The notes beneath the pieces were generated by a model that was given only the letters and a program-made list of their open reading frames with translations, searched no databases and was not told where the DNA came from. From NCBI GenBank assembly GCA_047601745.1, contig JASGIS010000001.1, positions 6,200,001 through 6,264,000 on the forward strand: a DNA stretch of 64,000 nucleotides. Reading direction: 5' to 3'. The position numbers and the translations under genes were made by a program. Positions 54,401-62,282 of this stretch are shown here, piece after piece. The first letter of the stretch is position 1, and each line of letters opens with the position of its first letter. The stretch is from JAKPAM01 sp047601745. Its GTDB lineage: Bacteria; Pseudomonadota; Gammaproteobacteria; Burkholderiales; Burkholderiaceae_E.

Positions 54401-55792
54401 TCACGCCCCCAGCCGCGCCATCGCCTGCGAGAACCGCGGGTCGAGCACCGCGTTCGGGTTGCAGCGGAACCAGGGGCTGACCTTCTGGCTGTCCACGCTG
54501 AAGATGTTGCCGGGCGCCATCACGATGCCCTCGTCCAGCAGGGTCCGGGCCAGCGCCTGCGCGTCGGGGAAACCGGGCCAGCGCGCCCAGATGAACAGCG
54601 AATGCGCGGGGCGCACGAACACCTCGGCGCCCATGCGGTCGAGCAGCGCGTACGCGCTTCGCGTCGCCTCGGCCAGCCTGCCGCGCAATCGCTCCAGGTG
54701 CCGGGCGTGGCGCCGCTCGGCGAGCAGGGTTTCGACGGCGCGCTCCGCGTATTCCGAACTGCTGATGGAGGTGAGGATCTTCAGGTCGGCCAGTTCCTGG
54801 GCCAGATCGGGACTGCAGGCGACGAAGCCCACGCGCAGCGCGGCCGACAGCGACTTCGAGAAGCTGCCCAGGTACAGCGTGCGCTCCAGACCGTCCAGTG
54901 CCGACAGCCTGGGCGCCGTCGCAGGGCGGAAGTCGCTGAGCGCATCGTTCTCGACCAGCAACAGGTTGTGCTGCTCGGCCAGACGCAGCACCTCGCGTGC
55001 GTTGGACGGCGAGAGATCCGAGCCCGTGGGGTTATGGGCCAGCGACTGCGTGAAGAACAGGCGCGGTCTCAGGGTCGCGAGCAGCCGCTCCAGCGCCTGC
55101 AGGTCGGGGCCGTCCGCCAGACGAGGCACGCCCACGACCCGGGCGCCGACCAGGTGCAGCTTGCCGCGCAACGGGTAGTAGCCGGGGTCGTCGATCAGCA
55201 CGACGCCGCCGGGCGGCACGAAGTAGCGCACGATCAGGTCCATGGCCTCGTTGGCGCCGTGGGTCAGCACGATCTGCTGCGGATGGGCAGCGATGCCCAG
55301 GTCCGCCAGGCGCCGCACGAGGCGGTGGCGCAGCGGCGCATAGCCGAGCCGTTCGCCGTAGCGGAACAGCGTGCCCAGCCCGCCGCGCGCGACCTTATGG
55401 TGCGTGCGATCCAGCCGCGCGCCCTCCAGCCATTCCGACGGAGGAAACGCATCCCCGACGGCGAGCTGCCCCGGCTCGTTGCGCAATTGCGTGCGCAGCA
55501 GCCAGACGATGTCCATCGTCCGGCGCAGCGAATGGCCGTCGGCGGCCTCCGCGCCGGTCTCGGGCACGGCGGCCTCCTTGACGAAGAAGCCCGAGCCGCG
55601 CCGAGGCTCGACCAGCCCGCGGGACACCAACAGTTCGAAGGCCGAGACCACGGTGTTCTTGCCGTAGCCGCGCGATGCCGCGATCTCGCGCAGCGACGGC
55701 AGCTTGTCGCCGCTGCGATAGACGCCATCGCGGATCTGCCGCTCCAGCGAGTCCGCCAGCGCGATGAACAGGGGGACGGGTGTGGCGCTCAT
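54401..55792 (-). CDS. MocR-type GntR/aminotransferase-like regulator
   Basis: Chimeric transcription factor of 463 residues. The N-terminal GntR winged helix (ALADSLERQIRDGVYRSGDKLPSLREIAAS, YGKNTVVSAFELLVSRG) is joined to a fold-type-I aminotransferase domain with THGANEAMDLIVRYF, DDPGYYPLRGKLHLVG, and the PLP-lysine region YLGSFSKSLSAALRVGF. Members sense amino acids or PLP adducts and usually activate a neighbouring operon. It diverges from the HMG-CoA reductase gene, 52 bp away. An ACTGTACC box sits 8 bp upstream of its ATG, and the same half-site forms the palindrome before the ABC operon, so it probably regulates both and itself. Confidence 0.92.
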   Translation of the reverse strand: MSATPVPLFIALADSLERQIRDGVYRSGDKLPSLREIAASRGYGKNTVVSAFELLVSRGLVEPRRGSGFFVKEAAVPETGAEAADGHSLRRTMDIVWLLRTQLRNEPGQLAVGDAFPPSEWLEGARLDRTHHKVARGGLGTLFRYGERLGYAPLRHRLVRRLADLGIAAHPQQIVLTHGANEAMDLIVRYFVPPGGVVLIDDPGYYPLRGKLHLVGARVVGVPRLADGPDLQALERLLATLRPRLFFTQSLAHNPTGSDLSPSNAREVLRLAEQHNLLLVENDALSDFRPATAPRLSALDGLERTLYLGSFSKSLSAALRVGFVACSPDLAQELADLKILTSISSSEYAERAVETLLAERRHARHLERLRGRLAEATRSAYALLDRMGAEVFVRPAHSLFIWARWPGFPDAQALARTLLDEGIVMAPGNIFSVDSQKVSPWFRCNPNAVLDPRFSQAMARLGA

Positions 55793-55800
55793 GCACCCGC

Positions 55801-55808
55801 ACTGTACC
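55801..55808. promoter_or_regulatory. ACTGTACC box in the MocR/HMG-CoA reductase spacer
   Basis: Identical to the half-site at 47744-47751. It lies in the 52-bp spacer between divergent start codons. Too short to stand alone, but the pairing with the palindrome upstream of the importer supports a regulon. Confidence 0.5.
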
Positions 55809-55844
55809 CGCCCTTTTCCCAATCCCTCACCCCGCCCATCCATC

Positions 55845-57137
55845 ATGACCACCATCGACTCCCGCCTGCCCCGCTTCCGTTCCATGACCGTGCCGCAGCG
55901 CCTGCAGCACCTCGTGGCCGCCGCGCACCTGAGCGACGAGGACGCGCATCGCCTCGCCCACGGCGGCGCGCTGGACCCCGCATTGGCCGACGGCATGATC
56001 GAGAACGTCGTCGGCACCTTCGAGCTGCCGCTGGGCGTGGCCGGTTATTTCCGGCTCAACGGTAAGGACGTGCTCGTGCCGATGGCGGTGGAAGAGCCGT
56101 CCGTGGTGGCCGCCGCCTCGTTCATGGCCAAGCTCGCGCGCGAGTGCGGCGGCTTCGAGACATCGAGCACCGCCCCGCTGATGCGCGCGCAGGTGCAGGT
56201 GCTGGGCCTGACCGACCCGCACGGCGCGCGCCAGTCGCTGCTGCGCCGACGGCAGGAGATCATCGACCTGGCGAACCGGCGCGACGAGGTCCTGATCGGC
56301 CTGGGCGGCGGCTGCCGCGACATCGAGATCCACGTGCTGGAACCCACGCGCCGCGGTCCGATGCTGGTGATGCACCTGATCGTGGACGTGCGCGACGCGA
56401 TGGGCGCCAACACCGTCAACACCATGGCCGAGTCGGTCTCGCCGCTGGTCGAGGCCATCACCGGCGGCCAGGTACGGTTGCGCATCCTCTCCAACCTCGC
56501 CGACCTGCGCCTGTCGCGCGCGCGCGTGGCGCTGTCGCCCGAGGTGCTCGCCACGGCGGAATACGACGGCCGCGACATGATCGAACGCATCCTCGACGCT
56601 CATGAATTCGCCGCCGTCGATCCTTACCGCGCCGCCACGCACAACAAGGGCATCATGAACGGCATCGACCCGGTGATCGTCGCCACCGGCAACGACTGGC
56701 GCGCGGTCGAGGCCGGCGCGCACGCCTGGGCCTGCCGCAACGGCCACTACGGCCCGCTGACCCGCTGGGAGAAGGACGCGCGCGGCTGGCTGGTCGGCAG
56801 CCTGGAGATGCCCATGCCCGTCGGTCTGGTCGGCGGCGCGACCAAGACCCACCCGCTGGCGCGGCTGTCGCTGAAGATCATGGGCGTGGCGACGGCGCAG
56901 GAGCTGGGCGAGACCGCCGTCGCCGTGGGCCTGGCGCAGAACCTGGCCGCGCTGCGCGCGCTGGCCACCGAAGGCATACAGCGCGGCCACATGGCGCTGC
57001 ACGCGCGCAACCTGGCGATCGTCGCCGGCGCCGTCGGGCAGGAGGTCGACCAGGTCGCCCGCCAGATGGCCCAGGAAAAGGACGTGCGCACCGACCGCGC
57101 ACAGGCGCTGCTGGCCGCCATACGCGCCGGCAACTAA
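55845..57137 (+). CDS. mvaA: HMG-CoA reductase, class II, degradative type
   Basis: Interconverts mevalonate and HMG-CoA; class II enzymes of bacteria such as Pseudomonas mevalonii use NAD+ to oxidise mevalonate for growth. The 430-residue length equals that enzyme (428). Landmarks: ENVVGTFELPLGVAGYF (53-69), catalytic Glu in VEEPSVVAAAS (83/84), DVRDAMGANTVN, catalytic Lys268 in THNKGIMNG, Asp284 in ATGNDWRAVE, and His382 in GHMALHARN. Asp147 (ANRRDE) matches the Asp that selects NAD over NADP. No ribosome-binding site is evident before the ATG. HMG-CoA lyase, the usual partner, is not in the window. The stop overlaps that of the convergent nitronate monooxygenase gene. Confidence 0.94.
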   Translation: MTTIDSRLPRFRSMTVPQRLQHLVAAAHLSDEDAHRLAHGGALDPALADGMIENVVGTFELPLGVAGYFRLNGKDVLVPMAVEEPSVVAAASFMAKLARECGGFETSSTAPLMRAQVQVLGLTDPHGARQSLLRRRQEIIDLANRRDEVLIGLGGGCRDIEIHVLEPTRRGPMLVMHLIVDVRDAMGANTVNTMAESVSPLVEAITGGQVRLRILSNLADLRLSRARVALSPEVLATAEYDGRDMIERILDAHEFAAVDPYRAATHNKGIMNGIDPVIVATGNDWRAVEAGAHAWACRNGHYGPLTRWEKDARGWLVGSLEMPMPVGLVGGATKTHPLARLSLKIMGVATAQELGETAVAVGLAQNLAALRALATEGIQRGHMALHARNLAIVAGAVGQEVDQVARQMAQEKDVRTDRAQALLAAIRAGN

Positions 57138-58114
57138 GGAAGATTGGCGGCGCCCAGTCGCGACAGCAGAACCGCGGCTTCGTCGGCCATCCGCTCGACG
57201 ATCCGCGCCGCGGGCTCGATCGAATCGATCAGGCCCGCGGCCTCGCCGAACCAGACCCCGGTGTTCTCCGGATCTCCGTCGGTGAAGGCCTGCCGGTAGC
57301 GCGGACCTTCCACCGCGACCTGGCGTTCCAGTTCCGCCTCGCGTCCATGCCAGCGGTCGGTGAACGCGTTTCGCCGGATCCTGGCGCTGAACCCGCGCGG
57401 CCAGGGTATCTGGCGGGCGATGTCGGCCACCGCGGTGCGCAGCGTGCCGTCTCCGTCGGTGTCGAGGATGGCGCGGTGGTGTCCGTCGTGGACCAGGGCC
57501 TCCGTGGACGCCCACAGGCGGGTTCCGACCAGGACGCCGTCGGCGCCGAGAGCGAGCGATGCCGCGAGGCCCCGCCCGTCGGCGATGCCGCCCGCCGCCA
57601 GCAGCAGGGTATCGGGAGCATGCGCGGCCAGATGGTCGGCGGCTTCGGGCACGAAGCTCAGCGTTCCGCGCAGCGCGCCGTGTCCGCCCGCCTCCGCCCC
57701 TTGCGCGACCACCACGTCGGCGCGCACGTCCACGGCGTCCATCACATGGGCCATGTCCTGGCACTGGCAGATGACGCGCGCGCCGGCGGCACGGATCTCG
57801 TCGATGAACGGGCGCGGATCGCCGAAGGACAACATGACGGCGACCGGCCGGTGTTCGAGCACTTCGGTCAGCAGGGACGGCGACTTGCGCAGCGACCAGG
57901 TGATGAAGCCCACGCCCACCGGCGCACCGTCTGCCGCTTCGAATTGCTGCCGGAGCCAGGACGGATCGCCGTAGCCGCCGCCGATCAATCCGAGCCCGCC
58001 GGCCCGGCTTACCGCTGCCGCGAGGGCGCCGCCGGCGGCGAACGCCATCGGCGCCGAGACTACCGGGTACCGCAGTCCGAACGCCTCGTTCAGTCGCGTC
58101 GAGAGTATGGCCAT
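57134..58114 (-). CDS. Nitronate monooxygenase
   Basis: FMN-dependent TIM-barrel enzyme of 326 residues that oxidises alkyl nitronates such as propionate 3-nitronate. The N-terminal RYPVVSAPMAF, phosphate-binding AQGAEAGGHG with His145 as the likely catalytic base, and LLLAAGGIADGRGLAASLALGADGVLVGTR match the class I type. The start is the ATG after GGAG; an ATG 16 codons upstream lies in an operator-like palindrome. Its TAG stop shares two bases with the TAA of mvaA, so the genes end on each other. Its true substrate here is unknown; many such genes stand near fatty-acid-type catabolic genes. Confidence 0.88.
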   Translation of the reverse strand: MAILSTRLNEAFGLRYPVVSAPMAFAAGGALAAAVSRAGGLGLIGGGYGDPSWLRQQFEAADGAPVGVGFITWSLRKSPSLLTEVLEHRPVAVMLSFGDPRPFIDEIRAAGARVICQCQDMAHVMDAVDVRADVVVAQGAEAGGHGALRGTLSFVPEAADHLAAHAPDTLLLAAGGIADGRGLAASLALGADGVLVGTRLWASTEALVHDGHHRAILDTDGDGTLRTAVADIARQIPWPRGFSARIRRNAFTDRWHGREAELERQVAVEGPRYRQAFTDGDPENTGVWFGEAAGLIDSIEPAARIVERMADEAAVLLSRLGAANLP

Positions 58115-58157
58115 GGGTTCTCCGTTGATGTTCCGGGCATTTGATCCGAACTCGAGC

Positions 58158-58172
58158 TTCATTTCAAATGAA
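58158..58172. promoter_or_regulatory. TTCATTT-C-AAATGAA palindrome in the divergent spacer
   Basis: Perfect 7-bp inverted repeat around one base, followed by AGTCATGAATGA, in an AT-rich patch 44 bp upstream of the nitronate monooxygenase ATG and about 200 bp before the acyl-CoA ligase. A likely operator; the regulator is unknown. The rest of the 256-bp spacer shows only the AAGGAG ribosome-binding site of the ligase. Confidence 0.5.
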
Positions 58173-58370
58173 TAGTCATGAATGATTGTTCTTCATATGA
58201 GAAGGCACGGCCCGGAGCAGTCGCCGATGCGCTTCGAGCCTGTCGGCGAGCCGATCGCGGCGGCCGGCCGAGGACGGCCGATAAGGGGCGGCACTTGTTG
58301 TCATACCGGACTCCCCCCTGCGGAAGCTATGATCGAGTGGTAAAACCATACGAACGAAGGAGACGAACAG

Positions 58371-59966
58371 ATGAGCAAATCCATGGACCCGGCCGCCGTC
58401 GCCCGTCGCGTGATTCGTCGCGTGGCCCTGGGGGATGACTTGACCCATGCCGCGCGCGTGCACGATCAGGCGCTCGCCCTGATCGATGGCGACGAACGGG
58501 TTTCGTATGCCGACTTCGAAACCCAGGCCAATCGATTCGCCCGGTACCTGCTTGCCGAAGGCCTGGCGCCGGGCAGCAAGGTGGCGGTGCTGGGCAACAA
58601 CTCCATCGAGTTCCTGGTGGCGTGTTATGGCATCTTCAAGGCCGGCATGGTGTGGGTACCGGTCAATCACATGCTGGCGGCCGACGGCGTGCGTTATGTG
58701 CTCGAGCACGCCGAGGTCGCTCATGTGCTGATCGACGATGTATTGGCCGCGCGGCCCGATCTCGCCCCCGTGCTGGCGGATCTCGGGCTGCCTACGCTGA
58801 TCCTGCGCCCGGGCCGCGCCGCCGACGAGGCGACTCCGCTGCGCCAGGCCAGCCACGGGCAGGCCGATGCGCCGCCCGAGGTCGACATCGACGACGACGA
58901 CCTGGTGCTCATCATGTACACCAGCGGCACCACCGGCCGGCAGAAAGGGGTCATGCACTCCCACCTGTCAGTGCACAGCGCGCTGGTATCGAACGTGGCC
59001 GAGCTGCTGCTGAGCCGGGACAGCATCAATTTCGCGGTGCTGCCCTTGTTCCATTGCGCGCAGTTCGCGGGCACGGCCGCGGCCCTGCTGACGGGCGGGA
59101 GCAGCGTCCTGCAACGCGGCTTCGACGCCGAGAAGGTCATGGAGGCCATCGAGCGCGAACGCGTCACGCATTTCACCGGGCTGCCGCTGATGTATGCGGC
59201 GATGCTGCAGTCGCCGACGCGGGCGTCACGCGATCTGAGCAGCCTGCGGCAGTGCATCTATGGCATGGCGCCGATGCCCAAGCCCGTTCTCGAGCGCCTG
59301 ATCGCGGAGATCTGCCCGAATTTCAGTCTGGGCTCGGGGCAAACCGAAGCCTTCCCGGTGACCACGCGCTTCCGCCCGGAGCAGCAGCTCCAGCGATTCG
59401 GGGCTTATTGGGGGCAGGCGTGCATGCTCAACGACATGGCGATCATGGACGAAAGCGGCCGTCTGGTGCCGCGAGGCGAGATCGGCGAGATCGTGCATCG
59501 CGGCCCCAATGTCATGCTCGGTTATTACAAGGATCCCGAGGCCACCGCCGCCGTCAGTGCCTTCGGCTGGCACCACACCGGCGATATGGGCATGTTCGAT
59601 GCCGACGGGCAGTTGCTGTTCCTCGATCGCAAGAAGGACTTGATCAAGACCGGCGGCGAGAACGTGCCCTCGATCAAGGTCGAGGAGGTTCTGCTGCGTC
59701 ACCCGGCGGTGGCCAATGCGGCCGTCGTCGGGCTCGCGCATCTGCGCTGGGGCGAGGCGGTCAGCGCCTTCGTCGTGCTCAAGCCCGGAATGAGCGCCAC
59801 GCCCGAGGAATTAATCGAGCACTGCCGGCCGCTGCTGGGCGGCTTCGAAATGCCCAAGGTCTTGCGGGTATTGCCCGAGTTTCCGATGACCCCGACCGGC
59901 AAGATCCAGAAGCACTTGATCAAGCGGGAGTACGAGGACTTGTTCGCGAACGAGAACAAGGTGTGA
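58371..59966 (+). CDS. Acyl-CoA synthetase (AMP-forming), second copy
   Basis: Adenylate-forming ligase of 531 residues in the medium/long-chain fatty-acid-CoA ligase group. P-loop YTSGTTGRQKG (183-193), LPLFHCAQFAGTAAALLTGG, the YGMAPMPKPVLERL and LGSGQTEAFPVTTRF substrate-pocket segments, the hinge WHHTGDMGMFDADGQLLFLDRKKDLIKTGGENV, and the C-terminal lysine loop PTGKIQKHLIKREY. AAGGAG eight bases before the ATG supports the start. It diverges from nitronate monooxygenase. Codon use is closer to the native genes than in the island before it. The substrate is not evident; CoA activation of a short or branched acid that feeds the downstream acyl-CoA dehydrogenase is plausible. Confidence 0.9.
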   Translation: MSKSMDPAAVARRVIRRVALGDDLTHAARVHDQALALIDGDERVSYADFETQANRFARYLLAEGLAPGSKVAVLGNNSIEFLVACYGIFKAGMVWVPVNHMLAADGVRYVLEHAEVAHVLIDDVLAARPDLAPVLADLGLPTLILRPGRAADEATPLRQASHGQADAPPEVDIDDDDLVLIMYTSGTTGRQKGVMHSHLSVHSALVSNVAELLLSRDSINFAVLPLFHCAQFAGTAAALLTGGSSVLQRGFDAEKVMEAIERERVTHFTGLPLMYAAMLQSPTRASRDLSSLRQCIYGMAPMPKPVLERLIAEICPNFSLGSGQTEAFPVTTRFRPEQQLQRFGAYWGQACMLNDMAIMDESGRLVPRGEIGEIVHRGPNVMLGYYKDPEATAAVSAFGWHHTGDMGMFDADGQLLFLDRKKDLIKTGGENVPSIKVEEVLLRHPAVANAAVVGLAHLRWGEAVSAFVVLKPGMSATPEELIEHCRPLLGGFEMPKVLRVLPEFPMTPTGKIQKHLIKREYEDLFANENKV

Positions 59967-60057
59967 CAGGTAAGAACTGATCGCCGATATCCGCCGCCGG
60001 AAACGCCAGCCTCCGCCGGGCGATCTCCGCGGACCAACGCCGAGGCCAACGCCCGGA

Positions 60058-60753
60058 TCAACGCAGGTGAGGCAGCATCCGTTCGCGTGACTTGCGCAGG
60101 TGGCGACGCGCCATCGACTCGGCCTTCGCCGCGTCGCCGGCCAGGATCGCCGCCGTGATCTGCCGATACTCGGCGACCATCGCCTTCAGGTCGCCGCGCG
60201 TCAGCAAGCCATAGAACTGGTTGCGGAACAGATGCGCGCGCCAGGTCGGCATCGCCCGGTCGAGATCCTCGCTGTCGGCCGCATCGAACATCGCCTGGTA
60301 GAAGCGCGCGCGCTGGTCGAGGATCTGCTGCAAATCGTTGCCTTCGCCCGGCTCGATCAACGGCCTGGCCGCGGCGGCGAACTTCTCGCGATGGCCGCCC
60401 TGATCGATGTTCGTCGCGGCCAGGCGCGCCGCCAGCCCCGTCAGCACCTCCAGCACGCCCAGCAGCTTGTCCGCGTCGTCCAGGCTGAGCCCGCGGATCA
60501 CGGCGCCGCGGTGCGGGACGATCTCGACGACGCCCTGCGAGGCGAGGATCTTCAAGGCTTCGCGGACGGTGCTGCGACCGACCCCCAGCCGCCGGGTCAG
60601 ATCCGCTTCGACCAACCGCTGGCCGACGCCGTATTCGCGCCGCTGCAAGCCCTTGGTGATGGCCTCGGCGACCCGCTCGGGCGTGCTGGGCGGCGACTTC
60701 GTCGAGCGCCCCGACGCCGTGTTCGCGGATCGGACCTTCGTCGGCTCGGGCAT
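60058..60753 (-). CDS. GntR-family regulator, FadR/FCD subgroup
   Basis: DNA-binding regulator of 231 residues. The GntR winged helix spans about 25-90 (AEAITKGLQRREYGVGQRLVEADLTRRLGV, RSTVREALKILASQGVVEIVPHRG). The all-helical FCD domain follows with metal/effector residues (DQRARFYQAMFDAADSEDL, WRAHLFRNQFYGLL, DAAKAESMARRHLRKSRERM). The start is the ATG after AAGG, with TAGAAT (minus strand, 60788-60793) as the -10 box; a TTG 34 codons upstream falls inside the operator and is rejected. It diverges from an acyl-CoA dehydrogenase and probably represses it through the ATTGTCCGACAAT sites. Confidence 0.9.
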   Translation of the reverse strand: MPEPTKVRSANTASGRSTKSPPSTPERVAEAITKGLQRREYGVGQRLVEADLTRRLGVGRSTVREALKILASQGVVEIVPHRGAVIRGLSLDDADKLLGVLEVLTGLAARLAATNIDQGGHREKFAAAARPLIEPGEGNDLQQILDQRARFYQAMFDAADSEDLDRAMPTWRAHLFRNQFYGLLTRGDLKAMVAEYRQITAAILAGDAAKAESMARRHLRKSRERMLPHLR

Positions 60754-60843
60754 GGGACCTTGGGAATCAAACGACGTCGACGCCCGGATTCTAGCAACAG
60801 GCGGCTCCGTGCACGCCTTTCGTTTTTCGGGCGCTTCGCTTTT

Positions 60844-60879
60844 ATTGTCCGACAATCCAGTCCATTATTGTCCGACGAT
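60844..60879. promoter_or_regulatory. Tandem GntR-type operators ATTGTCCGACAAT and ATTGTCCGACGAT
   Basis: Two sites of the form TTGTC-N-GACAA, centred 23 bp apart (60844-60856 and 60867-60879). The first is perfectly symmetric and the second has one change. They fit the known FCD/FadR-subgroup palindromes and lie directly before the acyl-CoA dehydrogenase start (60903). Control of both divergent genes is inferred. Confidence 0.8.
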
Positions 60880-60902
60880 ATCAATCCATTCCGAGCCTGC
60901 CC

Positions 60903-62198
60903 ATGTTCGAACAGACCGCCCGCTCCCGTGAACTCCAGTCGCGCCTCGAGGACTTCATGGACGAGCACATCTATCCGAACGAGCAGCGCTACTACGAGGA
61001 AGCCGAGATCCTGGGCCCGTGGGCCGTCTACCCGGTCGTCGAAGAGCTCAAGCCGATCGCGCGCGCCGCCGGGCTGTGGAATCTGTTCCTGCCTTCGTCC
61101 GAGCGCGGCGCCGGCCTGTCGAACAGCGAATACGCGCCGCTGTGCGAAGTCATGGGCCGCTCGCACCTGGCGCCCGAGGTCTTCAATTGTTCGGCGCCCG
61201 ATACCGGCAACATGGAAGTGCTCGAGCGCTACGGCACCGCCGAGCACAAGGCGCGCTGGCTCGAACCGCTGCTGGCCGGAGAGATCCGTTCGTGTTTCGC
61301 GATGACCGAGCCGGCGGTCGCATCGAGCGACGCGACCAACATCCGTTCGTCGATCGTGCGCGACGGCGACGAGTACGTGATCAACGGTCATAAGTGGTAC
61401 ACGACCAACGCCACCGACCCGCGCTGCAAGATCGCGATCTTCATGGGCAAGACCAACCCCGACGATCCGAACGTCCATCGCCAGCAGTCGATGATCCTGG
61501 TGCCGATGGACGCGCCGGGCGTGACCATCGTCCGCCCGCTGGCCGTGTTCGGCTTCTACGGCGTGCCCGACCGCGCATCCGAGGTGATCTTCGAGAACGT
61601 CCGCGTTCCGGCGTCGAACCTGCTGCTCGGCGAGGGACGCGGTTTCGAGATCGCCCAGGGGCGGCTCGGCCCCGGACGCATCCACCATTGCATGCGCCTG
61701 GTCGGCCTGGCCGAACGCGCATTGGCGACGATGTGCGACCGGGGCTTGACGCGGGAGGCGTTCGGCAAGCCGATCATCCGCTTCGACGTCTGGTCCGAAC
61801 GCATCGCCGAGTCGCGCATCCTGATCGACCAGGCGCGCCTGCTGACCCTGCAAGCGGCGCACATGATGGACACCGTCGGCAACAAGGCCGCGAAGGCCGA
61901 AATCGCGATGATCAAGGTGGCCGCGCCGGCGATGGCCTGCAAGATCGTCGACTGGGCGATCCAGGCCTATGGCGGCGGCGGCACCAACAACGACGTCAGC
62001 CTGGCCAGCGCTTATGCGACGGCGCGCCTGCTGCGGCTCGCCGACGGCCCCGACGAAGTGCACCGCGCGCAGATCGCCAAGCTCGAACTGCGCAAGCGCG
62101 AAGCGCTTCTCGAGCAGGCGGGTCCGGGCGCGCCGGCCCGCCCGCGACGGCTGCGCTATCCGAACCCGCGGGCGTCCTCCCAGGCGCCGACGGCCTGA
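60903..62198 (+). CDS. Acyl-CoA dehydrogenase (ACAD10/11-like)
   Basis: FAD enzyme of 431 residues introducing a double bond into an acyl-CoA. It has the N-terminal helical domain (LEDFMDEHIYPNEQRYYEEA), the FAD/substrate loops CFAMTEPAVASSDATNI and INGHKWYTTNATDPRCKIAIFMG, REAFGKPIIRFDVW, and the C-terminal QAYGGGGTNNDVSLA. The segment normally holding the catalytic Glu reads ADGPDEVHRAQIAKLEL, where Asp381 stands in its place, as in ACAD10/11-type enzymes that may act on hydroxylated or branched acyl-CoA. The tail (RYPNPRASSQAPTA) is short and basic. Its start lies 24 bp after the operators, in front of which FadR-type control is expected. Confidence 0.9.
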   Translation: MFEQTARSRELQSRLEDFMDEHIYPNEQRYYEEAEILGPWAVYPVVEELKPIARAAGLWNLFLPSSERGAGLSNSEYAPLCEVMGRSHLAPEVFNCSAPDTGNMEVLERYGTAEHKARWLEPLLAGEIRSCFAMTEPAVASSDATNIRSSIVRDGDEYVINGHKWYTTNATDPRCKIAIFMGKTNPDDPNVHRQQSMILVPMDAPGVTIVRPLAVFGFYGVPDRASEVIFENVRVPASNLLLGEGRGFEIAQGRLGPGRIHHCMRLVGLAERALATMCDRGLTREAFGKPIIRFDVWSERIAESRILIDQARLLTLQAAHMMDTVGNKAAKAEIAMIKVAAPAMACKIVDWAIQAYGGGGTNNDVSLASAYATARLLRLADGPDEVHRAQIAKLELRKREALLEQAGPGAPARPRRLRYPNPRASSQAPTA

Positions 62199-62282
62199 CC
62201 CTGCCCGCTCGAAGATCGCGGTCCGGCACGGCCGGCCTTCACGACCTGCGGTCGAGCACGCATCCAAGGAGACATCATCATC

